From positions 1 through 13,076 of the forward strand of contig VGMB01000016.1 of the NCBI GenBank assembly GCA_016866585.1: a stretch of DNA of 13,076 nucleotides. The letters are read 5' to 3'. This stretch comes from Chlamydiota bacterium. Lineage in GTDB: Bacteria; Chlamydiota; Chlamydiia; Chlamydiales; Rhabdochlamydiaceae. Below are positions 7,198-13,076 of the stretch, piece after piece. The stretch's first letter is position 1. Every line of letters starts with the position of its first letter. Under the pieces are notes generated by a model. The model was given only the letters and a program-made list of their open reading frames with translations, made no database searches and was not told where the DNA came from. The translations under genes and the position numbers were made by a program.

Positions 7198-8559
7198 TTA
7201 CCATGTCGTAATTTCAAGTTGTTGATCGATTGAAGGGGTTCCAATATTGTAATAATCAAAACCCAGTTCTTTCATTTTTTGTTTATCGAAGGCATTGCGT
7301 CCGTCAAAGAATCCTTTGCCTGACATTTTTTTATAAACTAAAGATAGATCGCTTGTTAAAAAGCAACTCCACTCCGTGACAAGGATGACAGCATCTGCAT
7401 TTTCACATGTGGCGTATTGGTTTTCGCTCCATACGATTTTTGGATAATTGCTAAGGTAATACCTTGCATTTTTTTGAGATATAGGATCGAATACTTTAAT
7501 ATTGGCGCCAAGTGTATATAGTTTTGAGATGATATCTATCGAAGGTGCCTCTCTCATATCATCTGTCTCAGGTTTAAAAGCCAGTCCCCATATACCGATT
7601 GTTTTATTAGTAATACCACCTTTATCAGAGAAATATCCCTCTATAATATTAATGATATGGTCTTTTTGTGTTTTATTTACCTGATCGACAGCTTTTAAAA
7701 TCGAGAGCTCTATGCCAGCGCTTTTGGCTTGAGCTTGAAGTGCTTTAATGTCTTTAGGAAAACAAGATCCACCATATCCGATTCCTGCATTAAGGAAGTA
7801 GGGACCTATCCTTTTATCAGAGCCAATTCCAATTTTGACTTCATCGATATTAGCGCCTACTTTTTCACATAAGCGAGATAATTCGTTCATGAAAGATATT
7901 CTAGTGGCAAGCATAGAATTTGCTGCGTATTTTGTCATCTCAGCAGAACAAGGGTCCATTACGATAAGGGTCGATCCTTTAACTGTCAGAGGGAGGTATA
8001 TTTTTTCCATGACAGCTCTAGCTCTTACGGATGATAAGCCGACGATGATTCTATCTGGAGATAGGCAGTCTGTTACAGCTGATCCCTCTTTAAGGAACTC
8101 TGGATTTGAAACCATATCAAACTCAACTAAAACATTTCTTGTTGAAAGTTCGCTTTTGATAAGGTCGTGGATTTCTGAAGTGCTTCCTACAGGAACTGTC
8201 GATTTATTGACAATCACGGTGTATGTGCTCATATGTTGAGCGATGCTTTTAACGGCAGATCGGAAATATTTCAAATCGCAAGAACCGTCGCTTTCGCTAG
8301 GTGTGGGAACAGCTACAAAGATTGCATCAGCTTTGGGTACGCTTTCCTCGTAGTCACAAGAGAAAAGGAGTCTTTTCTTATGACTGTTTTTTTTCACAAG
8401 ATCTTTAAGGCCTGGTTCGTAAAAGGGGATTATCCCTTCTTGTAATGCATCGATTTTATTTTCATCTATATCAAGGCATGTAACGTTATGGCCCATTTCT
8501 GCAAAGCATGTTCCCGTAACAAGGCCAACATATCCGGTTCCAATAATCAGAATATTCAT
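7198..8559 (-). CDS. ugd: UDP-glucose 6-dehydrogenase
   Basis: NAD-dependent four-electron oxidation of UDP-glucose to UDP-glucuronic acid in the cytoplasm, a precursor of capsule, LPS or other acidic glycans; 453 residues, normal for the bacterial family. Seen in order: N-terminal Rossmann MNILIIGTGYVGLVTG, VAVPTPS, NKSTVPVGST, SNPEFLKEGSAV, SPDRIIVG, EMTKYAANSMLATRISFMNE (central helix with Lys210), catalytic Cys266 in GYGGSCFPKD, and the C-terminal IGIWGLAFKPETDDMREAPS. ATG 8559 is chosen because MNILIIG is where the family normally begins; an upstream ATG (8574, five extra residues) is possible but also lacks a convincing ribosome site. It lies 21 bases after lolD and 4 before ispA. GDP-mannose or UDP-ManNAc dehydrogenases are relatives, but the motif set is that of Ugd. 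Confidence 0.94.
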   Translation of the reverse strand: MNILIIGTGYVGLVTGTCFAEMGHNVTCLDIDENKIDALQEGIIPFYEPGLKDLVKKNSHKKRLLFSCDYEESVPKADAIFVAVPTPSESDGSCDLKYFRSAVKSIAQHMSTYTVIVNKSTVPVGSTSEIHDLIKSELSTRNVLVEFDMVSNPEFLKEGSAVTDCLSPDRIIVGLSSVRARAVMEKIYLPLTVKGSTLIVMDPCSAEMTKYAANSMLATRISFMNELSRLCEKVGANIDEVKIGIGSDKRIGPYFLNAGIGYGGSCFPKDIKALQAQAKSAGIELSILKAVDQVNKTQKDHIINIIEGYFSDKGGITNKTIGIWGLAFKPETDDMREAPSIDIISKLYTLGANIKVFDPISQKNARYYLSNYPKIVWSENQYATCENADAVILVTEWSCFLTSDLSLVYKKMSGKGFFDGRNAFDKQKMKELGFDYYNIGTPSIDQQLEITTW

Positions 8560-8580
8560 TACCGCTTTTTCCATTGTAAT

Positions 8581-9264
8581 TTATTTAACAAGATGCAGGA
8601 AACCGTCTTTAAGATGAAACGATTTATCACAGTGCTGGGAAAGTTCCTGATCATGTGTAACTAATATTAACGTGCTGTTAGTATTTTTTGCATTTTCGAA
8701 AAGTATTCTGCTTACCATTTCGGCGTTGGTCCGATCAAGATTGCCTGTTGGTTCGTCTGCTAAAATGATATCAGGGCTGTTGCAAAGGGCTCTAGCAATA
8801 CAGGCTCTTTGTTTTTCCCCTCCTGAAAGAGTCTTTGCTGAGCTGTGTGTGCGATGGCTCAAGCCTACTTGCTCCAATAAAAGGAGGGCTCGGTTATGCG
8901 ACTCTGATCCTTTCGATGTACTTTTTCTTGCTATTTTAGCCGGCATTAGCACGTTTTCTAGTACTGAATAGTCTTCAAGAAGGTGAAAAGATTGGAATAT
9001 AAATCCTATATGGTGGTTGCGTAGCTCAGAGGTATTGGATTGAGAGGACATTTTTCCGCATATGGTTACATCTCCACTTGTTGCTGACTCTAAAGTGCCA
9101 AGAATGCTTAATAAGGTGCTTTTGCCTGAGCCTGACTTGCCTGTGATGGCGACAGTCTCTCCTTTTCTTGCCTCAAAGTTAATGTCATTTAGAATGTCGA
9201 TCTTTTCTGAGGATTGAAATGATTTATACAGGTGTTTGGTTGATATCACGATTTCAGGGTTCAT
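8581..9264 (-). CDS. lolD: Lipoprotein-releasing ABC transporter ATPase LolD
   Basis: ATP-binding subunit that powers extraction of outer-membrane lipoproteins from the inner membrane by the Lol system; 227 residues, typical. All ABC motifs are present: Walker A TGKSGSGKST (41-50), Q-loop FIFQSFHLLEDYSVLENV (Gln91), signature LSGGEKQRACIARAL (from 146), Walker B DIILADEPTGNLD (165-177), and the H-loop His204 in LVTHDQ. The short Q-loop region resembles the LolD/MacB/FtsE group. ATG 9264 overlaps the lolE stop as ATGA, so the two are co-translated, and AGGTC stands just upstream. The pairing with the LolE-type permease decides LolD over the similar FtsE and MacB ATPases. Confidence 0.94.
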   Translation of the reverse strand: MNPEIVISTKHLYKSFQSSEKIDILNDINFEARKGETVAITGKSGSGKSTLLSILGTLESATSGDVTICGKMSSQSNTSELRNHHIGFIFQSFHLLEDYSVLENVLMPAKIARKSTSKGSESHNRALLLLEQVGLSHRTHSSAKTLSGGEKQRACIARALCNSPDIILADEPTGNLDRTNAEMVSRILFENAKNTNSTLILVTHDQELSQHCDKSFHLKDGFLHLVK

Positions 9265-11387
9265 TCTGACCTAAGTATAGATGCGGGTTTTAGAAGACAT
9301 GCTTTTATTGCGGGGATTAGGCCTGCACTCAGAGCTAAGATGGGTGTGGCTATAGCTACAAAGAAAAGTGCTTCAGGGCTTAGCTCGTTGGGCAAATGGG
9401 TGCCATAAAAATTAGGATTGAAGGCTTGATGCCCCTGTATTTTGCTAAGGATGGATACTATAGAATCTATGTTTCTAAGCGTCAGGTGAGCCATAACGCA
9501 GCCGAAGATGCATCCTATAGTTCCCATGATCACACCGCAGAAGCTGAATATAAGGGCTATGCTTTTTGAAGAGGCTCCCATAGAAAGAAGGATCCCTATT
9601 TCTTTTTTTTTGTCATTCACTAGAAGAACTAGGAGTGAGATGATATTGCAACAGGCTACGGTAATAATAATAATTGCCATCAGTGTAAAGAGATATTTGT
9701 CACTTTGAAACTGTTGTAGTAGATCTTTTGCAAAATCGTAATCCTTGTAAGAAGAAATCTGCCAATATTCATTTATTTGATTTTTAACAAGATCGGACTC
9801 AAGTGACTGTTTTAGTGAGTCAACATCTTTTAAATCGCTCAGCCATATCTGAATGCCATTTGTTGCAATTTTATCAAAAAAATGGCTAGAGGTCGTTGAG
9901 TTAATTGCCTTGGTAACTTCATTTGGTACGATGATGCATTTATTGCCGATAGACATTATGCCTGGATCATAAAAGCCTGCCACGTGCACAGAAAGTCTCA
10001 TTTCTTGCATCGAGCTAACAGTAGATGAGTTATAAGATATGTACCCTTTATCTCCAAGTAAAACGCCGCTGTCCTGAAAGTTCTTGGGCAGGAGTATGGG
10101 GTAGTCGTTGTGGTTGTAGTCGGGCAGGTGCATTTGCGAGTTGTCATGACTGCCAGATACGCTATATGCCCATAAAGGGGATGAAGTTGGCTTATGAGTA
10201 AAAGTTGTTGTTGGCGATAAGGTGCTTATGGAAAGGTTGTTCCAAGGAATAAGGCCTTGGATTTTTTGATTTTGAATTTTTATCTCTCCATGAATGCGCA
10301 TATCAGAGACAGAGCTAGTTTGTGAGGAGTCAAGGTCTAGGAAATCCGTGGTAAGTTCTACAGGGTCTGGTGTTACGACGGGCGTTGAGTTTTGCAATAT
10401 ATGATGCTGCCGGCCTGTTTCAAAAATGATATTTTCGTTTATCTTTTTGATTTTGCCTTCAACGATATCGTAGGATGTTTTTTTGCCCTTGATGTTCTTT
10501 TCACTAATTAAAACTTGGACCAGTTTGCCATCTTGGAAATAACCAAAAGCATTAAATTGTTGCTTTTCTGTCATAAGCTCTATGGGTATTCTCCATAGAC
10601 TCGAGGTGCTGTTTAGGGTTTCGATACCAGCATGAGCTAGTGTCTTATTAAGTTTTTGGCTGAATTCATTAGGATTGCTTAACTTGATTTTAGGTGCTAC
10701 ATCGGCCTGTGTCCCTTCTAGGTTTTTTGTTGAGAGGTATAGAAGATTTTCGATATCTCTTTTTGAAGGAGGAAGGATGCTTTCGTGAAGAAAAGGGTTG
10801 TTTTCGGGGAATGAGGTTATATACGAGACTTGAGATAAAAAGTTCACAGTCTCTAGACCTCTAATTGTAAAACAAGGAGAGCTTGATCTTAAGAGCTGTA
10901 GCTTAAGTAAGCCGCCGCTCATTTCAAAGTCTTGGAATGATTTTATAGTCTTTTTTATTTTTAGCTCATCAAGTATACCGTAGACGATCTTTACAGGGTC
11001 TTTCATTGAAAGATCTGGATTTAGATCTTTAGCATTCCAGTGTTGTGGTGGTTCTTCATCGAATTCGGGATCGTAGGGGTCTGTGAATTCACTCTGTGCT
11101 TTTTCCCTTATTGTTTTTGTCTGATAGTTAGAAGAAAAACATATAGAATCTATGTTATAGTAGTAAGAAGAGTAATAGGCCTGCGTGGGTGTTATTTTAA
11201 GAGGAGCATTTAGGTCGGTAAGCTTTTTAAGCCAGTTTTTTTCCATCCCAGAGGTTACAGAAAGAAAAATTAAAGTAAGCCAAACAACAAGAGAGATGAC
11301 GCCTACAGACATGAGGGCTATAAGAGTAACGGAGAGTTGTTTTCTTTTAGGAAGAAGATATTTAAGTGCTACCGAAATTTCGTACAT
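9261..11387 (-). CDS. lolE: LolC/LolE-type lipoprotein-releasing permease with enlarged periplasmic domain
   Basis: Inner-membrane subunit of the Lol ABC transporter, 708 residues. Topology matches LolC/E/MacB permeases: one N-terminal membrane helix (about 18-46), a large periplasmic domain (about 47-562), then three helices (about 565-590, 608-633, 672-698). N-terminal KYLLPKRKQLSVTLIALMSV and the FtsX-type loop NDKKKEIGILLSMGASSKSI are family signatures. The periplasmic part is about 515 residues, over twice that of the E. coli subunits (whole proteins are near 400 residues). Start ATG 11387 is supported by AGGGA eight bases upstream; ATG 11408 is less likely because it lies right after a terminator T-run. 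Only one permease gene is present, so the transporter is likely a homodimer (LolF-like) or the partner is elsewhere. Overlaps lolD by 4 bases. Confidence 0.88.
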   Translation of the reverse strand: MYEISVALKYLLPKRKQLSVTLIALMSVGVISLVVWLTLIFLSVTSGMEKNWLKKLTDLNAPLKITPTQAYYSSYYYNIDSICFSSNYQTKTIREKAQSEFTDPYDPEFDEEPPQHWNAKDLNPDLSMKDPVKIVYGILDELKIKKTIKSFQDFEMSGGLLKLQLLRSSSPCFTIRGLETVNFLSQVSYITSFPENNPFLHESILPPSKRDIENLLYLSTKNLEGTQADVAPKIKLSNPNEFSQKLNKTLAHAGIETLNSTSSLWRIPIELMTEKQQFNAFGYFQDGKLVQVLISEKNIKGKKTSYDIVEGKIKKINENIIFETGRQHHILQNSTPVVTPDPVELTTDFLDLDSSQTSSVSDMRIHGEIKIQNQKIQGLIPWNNLSISTLSPTTTFTHKPTSSPLWAYSVSGSHDNSQMHLPDYNHNDYPILLPKNFQDSGVLLGDKGYISYNSSTVSSMQEMRLSVHVAGFYDPGIMSIGNKCIIVPNEVTKAINSTTSSHFFDKIATNGIQIWLSDLKDVDSLKQSLESDLVKNQINEYWQISSYKDYDFAKDLLQQFQSDKYLFTLMAIIIITVACCNIISLLVLLVNDKKKEIGILLSMGASSKSIALIFSFCGVIMGTIGCIFGCVMAHLTLRNIDSIVSILSKIQGHQAFNPNFYGTHLPNELSPEALFFVAIATPILALSAGLIPAIKACLLKPASILRSE

Positions 11388-11408
11388 CGCAGTTATCCCT
11401 GAAAGCAT

Positions 11409-11433
11409 AAAACCCAGCCTATACTAGACTGGG
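11409..11433 (-). terminator. Intrinsic terminator (or attenuator) between rpmG and lolE
   Basis: On the minus strand a 9-pair stem (CCCAGTCTA against TAGGCTGGG, one T-G wobble) with a three-base loop GTA is followed at once by TTTT. An A and a G before the stem can add two more pairs with the first T residues. It points the right way to stop transcription from rpmG. The T-run is short (four), and the hairpin ends 21 bases before the lolE start codon, so it may instead act as an attenuator in a lolE leader. Confidence 0.65.
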
Positions 11434-11530
11434 CTATAAGCCGCTATTTGTAATTACCCATATTGACACGTGCTATTATGCTTTGTGCTATGTATTATGA
11501 GTTGAGCTTGTTGAAGTCTTTGCTAATACA

Positions 11531-11585
11531 CAAAGAAGCAGTCACTGAAGGACTTCGGAAAGCTAAAAACTACTTAGCTTCTTTG
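11531..11585 (-). repeat. Overlapping inverted repeats at the rpmG stop codon
   Basis: Two possible hairpins share their rpmG-side arm. The outer one pairs CAAAGAAGC (11531-11539) with GCTTCTTTG (11577-11585), nine perfect pairs across a 37-base loop. The inner one pairs AAGCTAA (11560-11566) with TTAGCTT (11574-11580), seven perfect pairs with a seven-base loop holding the rpmG stop codon. They cannot form together. No T-run follows either, so they are not simple terminators; 3'-end stabilisation is possible but unproven. Confidence 0.4.
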
Positions 11586-11728
11586 AAGATAACGTGACGC
11601 TTGAGTTGTTTGTCGTATTTTCTCAGCTCAAGTCTAGCTGTTGTATTTCTTTTGTTTTTTCTAGTCCAGTAAGTTTCAGAACTTTCTGTGCTTTTGAGCT
11701 TAATTGTCTCTCTTGCGCCTTTTGCCAT
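11570..11728 (-). CDS. rpmG: 50S ribosomal protein L33
   Basis: Small basic protein of the large ribosomal subunit near the E site, 52 residues, full family length. Translation from ATG 11728 begins MAKGARETIKLKSTESSE and continues through the L33 hallmarks TRKNKRNTT, RLELRKYDK, ending RHVIFKEAK before TAG. There are no cysteine pairs, so it is the zinc-free form. The wording TESSETYW and KRHVIFKEAK is very close to what I recall for Chlamydia L33, which is the main taxonomic clue in the window. GAGG six to seven bases upstream of the ATG is a good ribosome site. A promoter candidate lies 35-63 bases upstream. The gene is followed by lolE on the same strand after 182 bases. Confidence 0.95.
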   Translation of the reverse strand: MAKGARETIKLKSTESSETYWTRKNKRNTTARLELRKYDKQLKRHVIFKEAK

Positions 11729-12036
11729 TGTAAACCTCGAATCTTAAAATTAAGTGAACAAATTCTATAAAATATAGTAAATATCCAACAAGTAATTTTT
11801 CATTTTTTTCGGTTGAAAAGATGATCTCTAAATTAATTTTTATTCTTTTTCTAACATGTAAAATTTGGATTATTAATAATAAAAAATTTTCAAATGGATA
11901 TATGTTTTATTAATTTTTTTTAATTGATAAAAAATATTTTAAATTATATTTCTTATATTATATATTCATGTAAAAATCCGATTCAAAAAAAAGCTACAGA
12001 ATAAATTTGTGTAGACCTTTTTAAGGGAGAATTCAA
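11729..12036. promoter_or_regulatory. Divergent, extremely AT-rich intergenic region
   Basis: This 308-base stretch separates rpmG (minus) from the secreted repeat gene (plus). No tRNA, small ORF or terminator is visible. Between about 11821 and 11980 G and C are rare, with long A and T runs. A plus-strand promoter is probably present: TTGATA at 11924-11929 is followed 15 bases on by TATATT (11945-11950), but several alternative TATA-like hexamers exist to 11966, so the exact element cannot be fixed. AAGGGAGA (12023-12030) is a strong ribosome site for the plus-strand gene. Confidence 0.5.
11764..11791 (-). promoter_or_regulatory. Candidate promoter of rpmG
   Basis: On the minus strand TTGTTG (-35, 11786-11791) and TATAGA (-10, 11764-11769) are 16 bases apart, four of six consensus matches each. 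The expected start site is near 11757, giving a leader of about 28 bases with the GAGG site. Position fits well, but the region is AT-rich and the hexamers are weak. Confidence 0.38.
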
Positions 12037-12090
12037 ATGAAAAGATGGAAATGGATCTTATTACTCGCGCCATTGACCGTATATTCTGAA
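12037..12090 (+). other. Predicted Sec signal peptide of the repeat protein
   Basis: Residues 1-18 (MKRWKWILLLAPLTVYS and E just after) show two n-terminal basic residues plus Lys5, a hydrophobic core WILLLAPLTV, and small residue Ser17 at the likely cleavage point. There is no cysteine, so it is not a lipoprotein signal. Prediction by eye only. Confidence 0.65.
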
Positions 12091-13076
12091 AGATTGGATG
12101 TTTCATTTGAGCTTAACCCGGAATATATAAATTTTAGTGATAGGGTTTCTTCTTCCCTTGCTCCAGAGGATGTAGCGAGTTTATTAGAAGATGGAAATTC
12201 TGAGCAGGTCTTTAATGCTCTAGCAAGGCACATATCAGATAGTGATAGAAACTTAATTAAAGACACATTATTAGTTGGGACCCAAGGCTCTCAACCAAAA
12301 GATGAAAAAATTGCAAGTAGGCCTAAGGTAGTTCAGAGGTCTTCCAAAGAGGCTGTTAAGGTGAGTCCGAAAGAGCAGTCTGATAGTAAAGCTGTTGTTG
12401 CGGCTGCAGGATCGGGGAAAAAGAGAAATGGGATTACAATTACCAAAAAGAGAGTGTCTTCACCAAAGCCAAAAGCAAAAAATAGAGAGTCAAATGTACC
12501 TCAAGCTGCTGCAAAAAGCCCTGAAGTTAAATCCAAAATTGAATCAAGTGTAAACTTTAGAGTCCGTCAAAAAGAAGAAGTTGCAAATCAGAAAGCAAGA
12601 AAGGATTCTCAATCTTCCGTCGTTTCGCAAAGTAGTAAATCGCATAAGAAGCCTGAAGAAAAAAATCTCGTTGAGAAGTTTTCTGAGTTAGACAAAAAAG
12701 TTACGGCACTAGATGTTTCAGAAATGCAATCAGATCAAGAGATCCCAAAAGAACATATTGTTTTAGAGGGTTCTATTGTGGGGCATAGTGTTGAGGAATC
12801 TCAAAAAGTTGCAGTAGTAGAGCCAGTCCAAGAGATGGAGCCTGTTGTCTTAGTGGAAGAGATTGTAGTAGCACCAGCTGAAGAGGTCGTGGAGATGGAA
12901 GTGGCTCAAGAGCTTGCAGTAGTAGAGCCTGTTCAAGAGATGGAGTCTGCAAACCTAGTGGAAGAGATTGTAGCGACGCCAGTTGAAGAGATCGTGGAGA
13001 TGGAAGTGGCTCAAGAGCTTGCAGTAGTAGAACCAGTCCAAGAGATGGAGCCTGTAGCTTTGGTAGAAGAGATTGT
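12037..13076 (+). CDS. Unrecognised secreted repeat protein (partial, runs off right edge)
   Basis: I do not recognise this gene. The frame is open from ATG 12037 to the window edge, 346 codons. The start is backed by AAGGGAGA seven bases upstream. The N-terminus MKRWKWILLLAPLTVYSE looks like a Sec signal peptide: basic n-region, hydrophobic core, probable cut near residues 17-19; no lipobox cysteine follows. Residues 19-80 may be a folded, helical segment (SLAPEDVASLLEDGN). Residues 83-220 are low-complexity, rich in Lys, Ser and Gln, clearly basic (for example SSPKPKAKNRES). From 220 the chain becomes acidic, and from 259 it is tandem 35-residue repeats rich in Val and Glu. Divergent from rpmG and the lol operon. 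Export suggests an envelope, surface or secreted effector-like role, but no function can be assigned. The gene could reach several hundred residues more. Confidence 0.85.
   Translation, partial: MKRWKWILLLAPLTVYSERLDVSFELNPEYINFSDRVSSSLAPEDVASLLEDGNSEQVFNALARHISDSDRNLIKDTLLVGTQGSQPKDEKIASRPKVVQRSSKEAVKVSPKEQSDSKAVVAAAGSGKKRNGITITKKRVSSPKPKAKNRESNVPQAAAKSPEVKSKIESSVNFRVRQKEEVANQKARKDSQSSVVSQSSKSHKKPEEKNLVEKFSELDKKVTALDVSEMQSDQEIPKEHIVLEGSIVGHSVEESQKVAVVEPVQEMEPVVLVEEIVVAPAEEVVEMEVAQELAVVEPVQEMESANLVEEIVATPVEEIVEMEVAQELAVVEPVQEMEPVALVEEI
12811..13076 (+). repeat. 105-base in-frame tandem repeats (35 residues each)
   Basis: Three unit starts are at 12811, 12916 and 13021, exactly 105 bases apart; two full copies and the first 56 bases of a third are in the window. 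Units 1 and 2 differ at about 14 of 105 positions; units 1 and 3 differ at 6 of the 56 visible positions. The protein unit begins AVVEPVQEME, has LVEEIV in the middle and ends EEVVEMEVAQEL (V/I varies). The array continues past the edge, so total copy number is unknown. Confidence 0.95.

Noticed and set aside
7194..7259. N-terminal extension of IspA from a TTG at 7259
   Set aside because: It would overlap ugd by about 60 bases, its residues are the out-of-frame reading of ugd, and the family N-terminus matches the ATG at 7193.
7835..8239. 134-codon plus-strand open frame inside ugd
   Set aside because: It is antisense to a well-supported, motif-complete ugd, has no ribosome site and its product shows no family features.
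11465..11493. Plus-strand perfect -35 TTGACA followed 17 bases later by TGCTAT, pointing antisense to rpmG
   Set aside because: The -10 matches poorly (three of six), and a perfect hexamer is expected by chance a few times in 13 kb; no RNA gene is seen downstream.
11434..11569. Possible tRNA in the rpmG-lolE spacer
   Set aside because: No T-arm GTTCRA, no anticodon arm and no acceptor pairing could be found on either strand.
12033..12266. 77-codon minus-strand open frame at the start of the repeat gene
   Set aside because: Antisense to a frame with a strong ribosome site, signal peptide and a 346-codon open run.
1..13076. CRISPR arrays, insertion sequences, phage or toxin-antitoxin genes
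   Set aside because: No short regularly spaced repeats, transposase, integrase or paired small toxin genes were found; the only tandem repeats are coding and 105 bases long.

Overview
The window reads as a low-GC chromosomal segment from a member of the Chlamydiae, most likely an environmental ('chlamydia-like') lineage. The best markers are a 52-residue, cysteine-free ribosomal protein L33 of chlamydial type and the order rpmG-lolE-lolD, which from memory is also the order in Chlamydia trachomatis. No database search was possible, so the genus is left open.

Layout. Positions 1-11387 hold ten tightly packed genes, all on the minus strand. In transcription order they are lolE, lolD, ugd, ispA, an ExoY/WbaP-type sugar-phosphate transferase, galE, an mreD-like membrane gene, an inositol-monophosphatase family gene (suhB-like), folD, a HAD phosphatase and rnr (RNase R, running off the left edge). 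Most junctions overlap or are under 25 bases; the one real gap (118 bases, between ispA and the sugar transferase) carries a candidate promoter. rpmG lies upstream of lolE on the same strand, separated by 182 bases that include a good intrinsic terminator hairpin ending just before lolE. Then comes a 308-base very AT-rich divergent intergenic region. On the plus strand from 12037 an unrecognised gene for a probably secreted protein begins; its C-terminal part is built of 105-base (35-residue) tandem repeats and continues past the right edge.

How the genes fit together. The long minus-strand run has an envelope theme. LolDE extracts lipoproteins from the inner membrane. IspA makes the prenyl diphosphate that feeds lipid carriers. 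Ugd and GalE make UDP-glucuronate and UDP-galactose. The sugar transferase would load the first sugar phosphate onto a polyprenyl phosphate. MreD-like proteins belong to the cell-shape machinery. The last four genes (SuhB-like, FolD, HAD, RNase R) are metabolic or RNA housekeeping genes that share the transcription unit. No later glycosyltransferase, flippase or polymerase is seen here, so any polysaccharide pathway must be completed elsewhere.

Most unusual items: the secreted repeat protein at the right end; the LolE permease with a periplasmic domain of about 515 residues; the initiating sugar-phosphate transferase in a chlamydial setting; and the terminator/attenuator-like hairpin in front of lolE.
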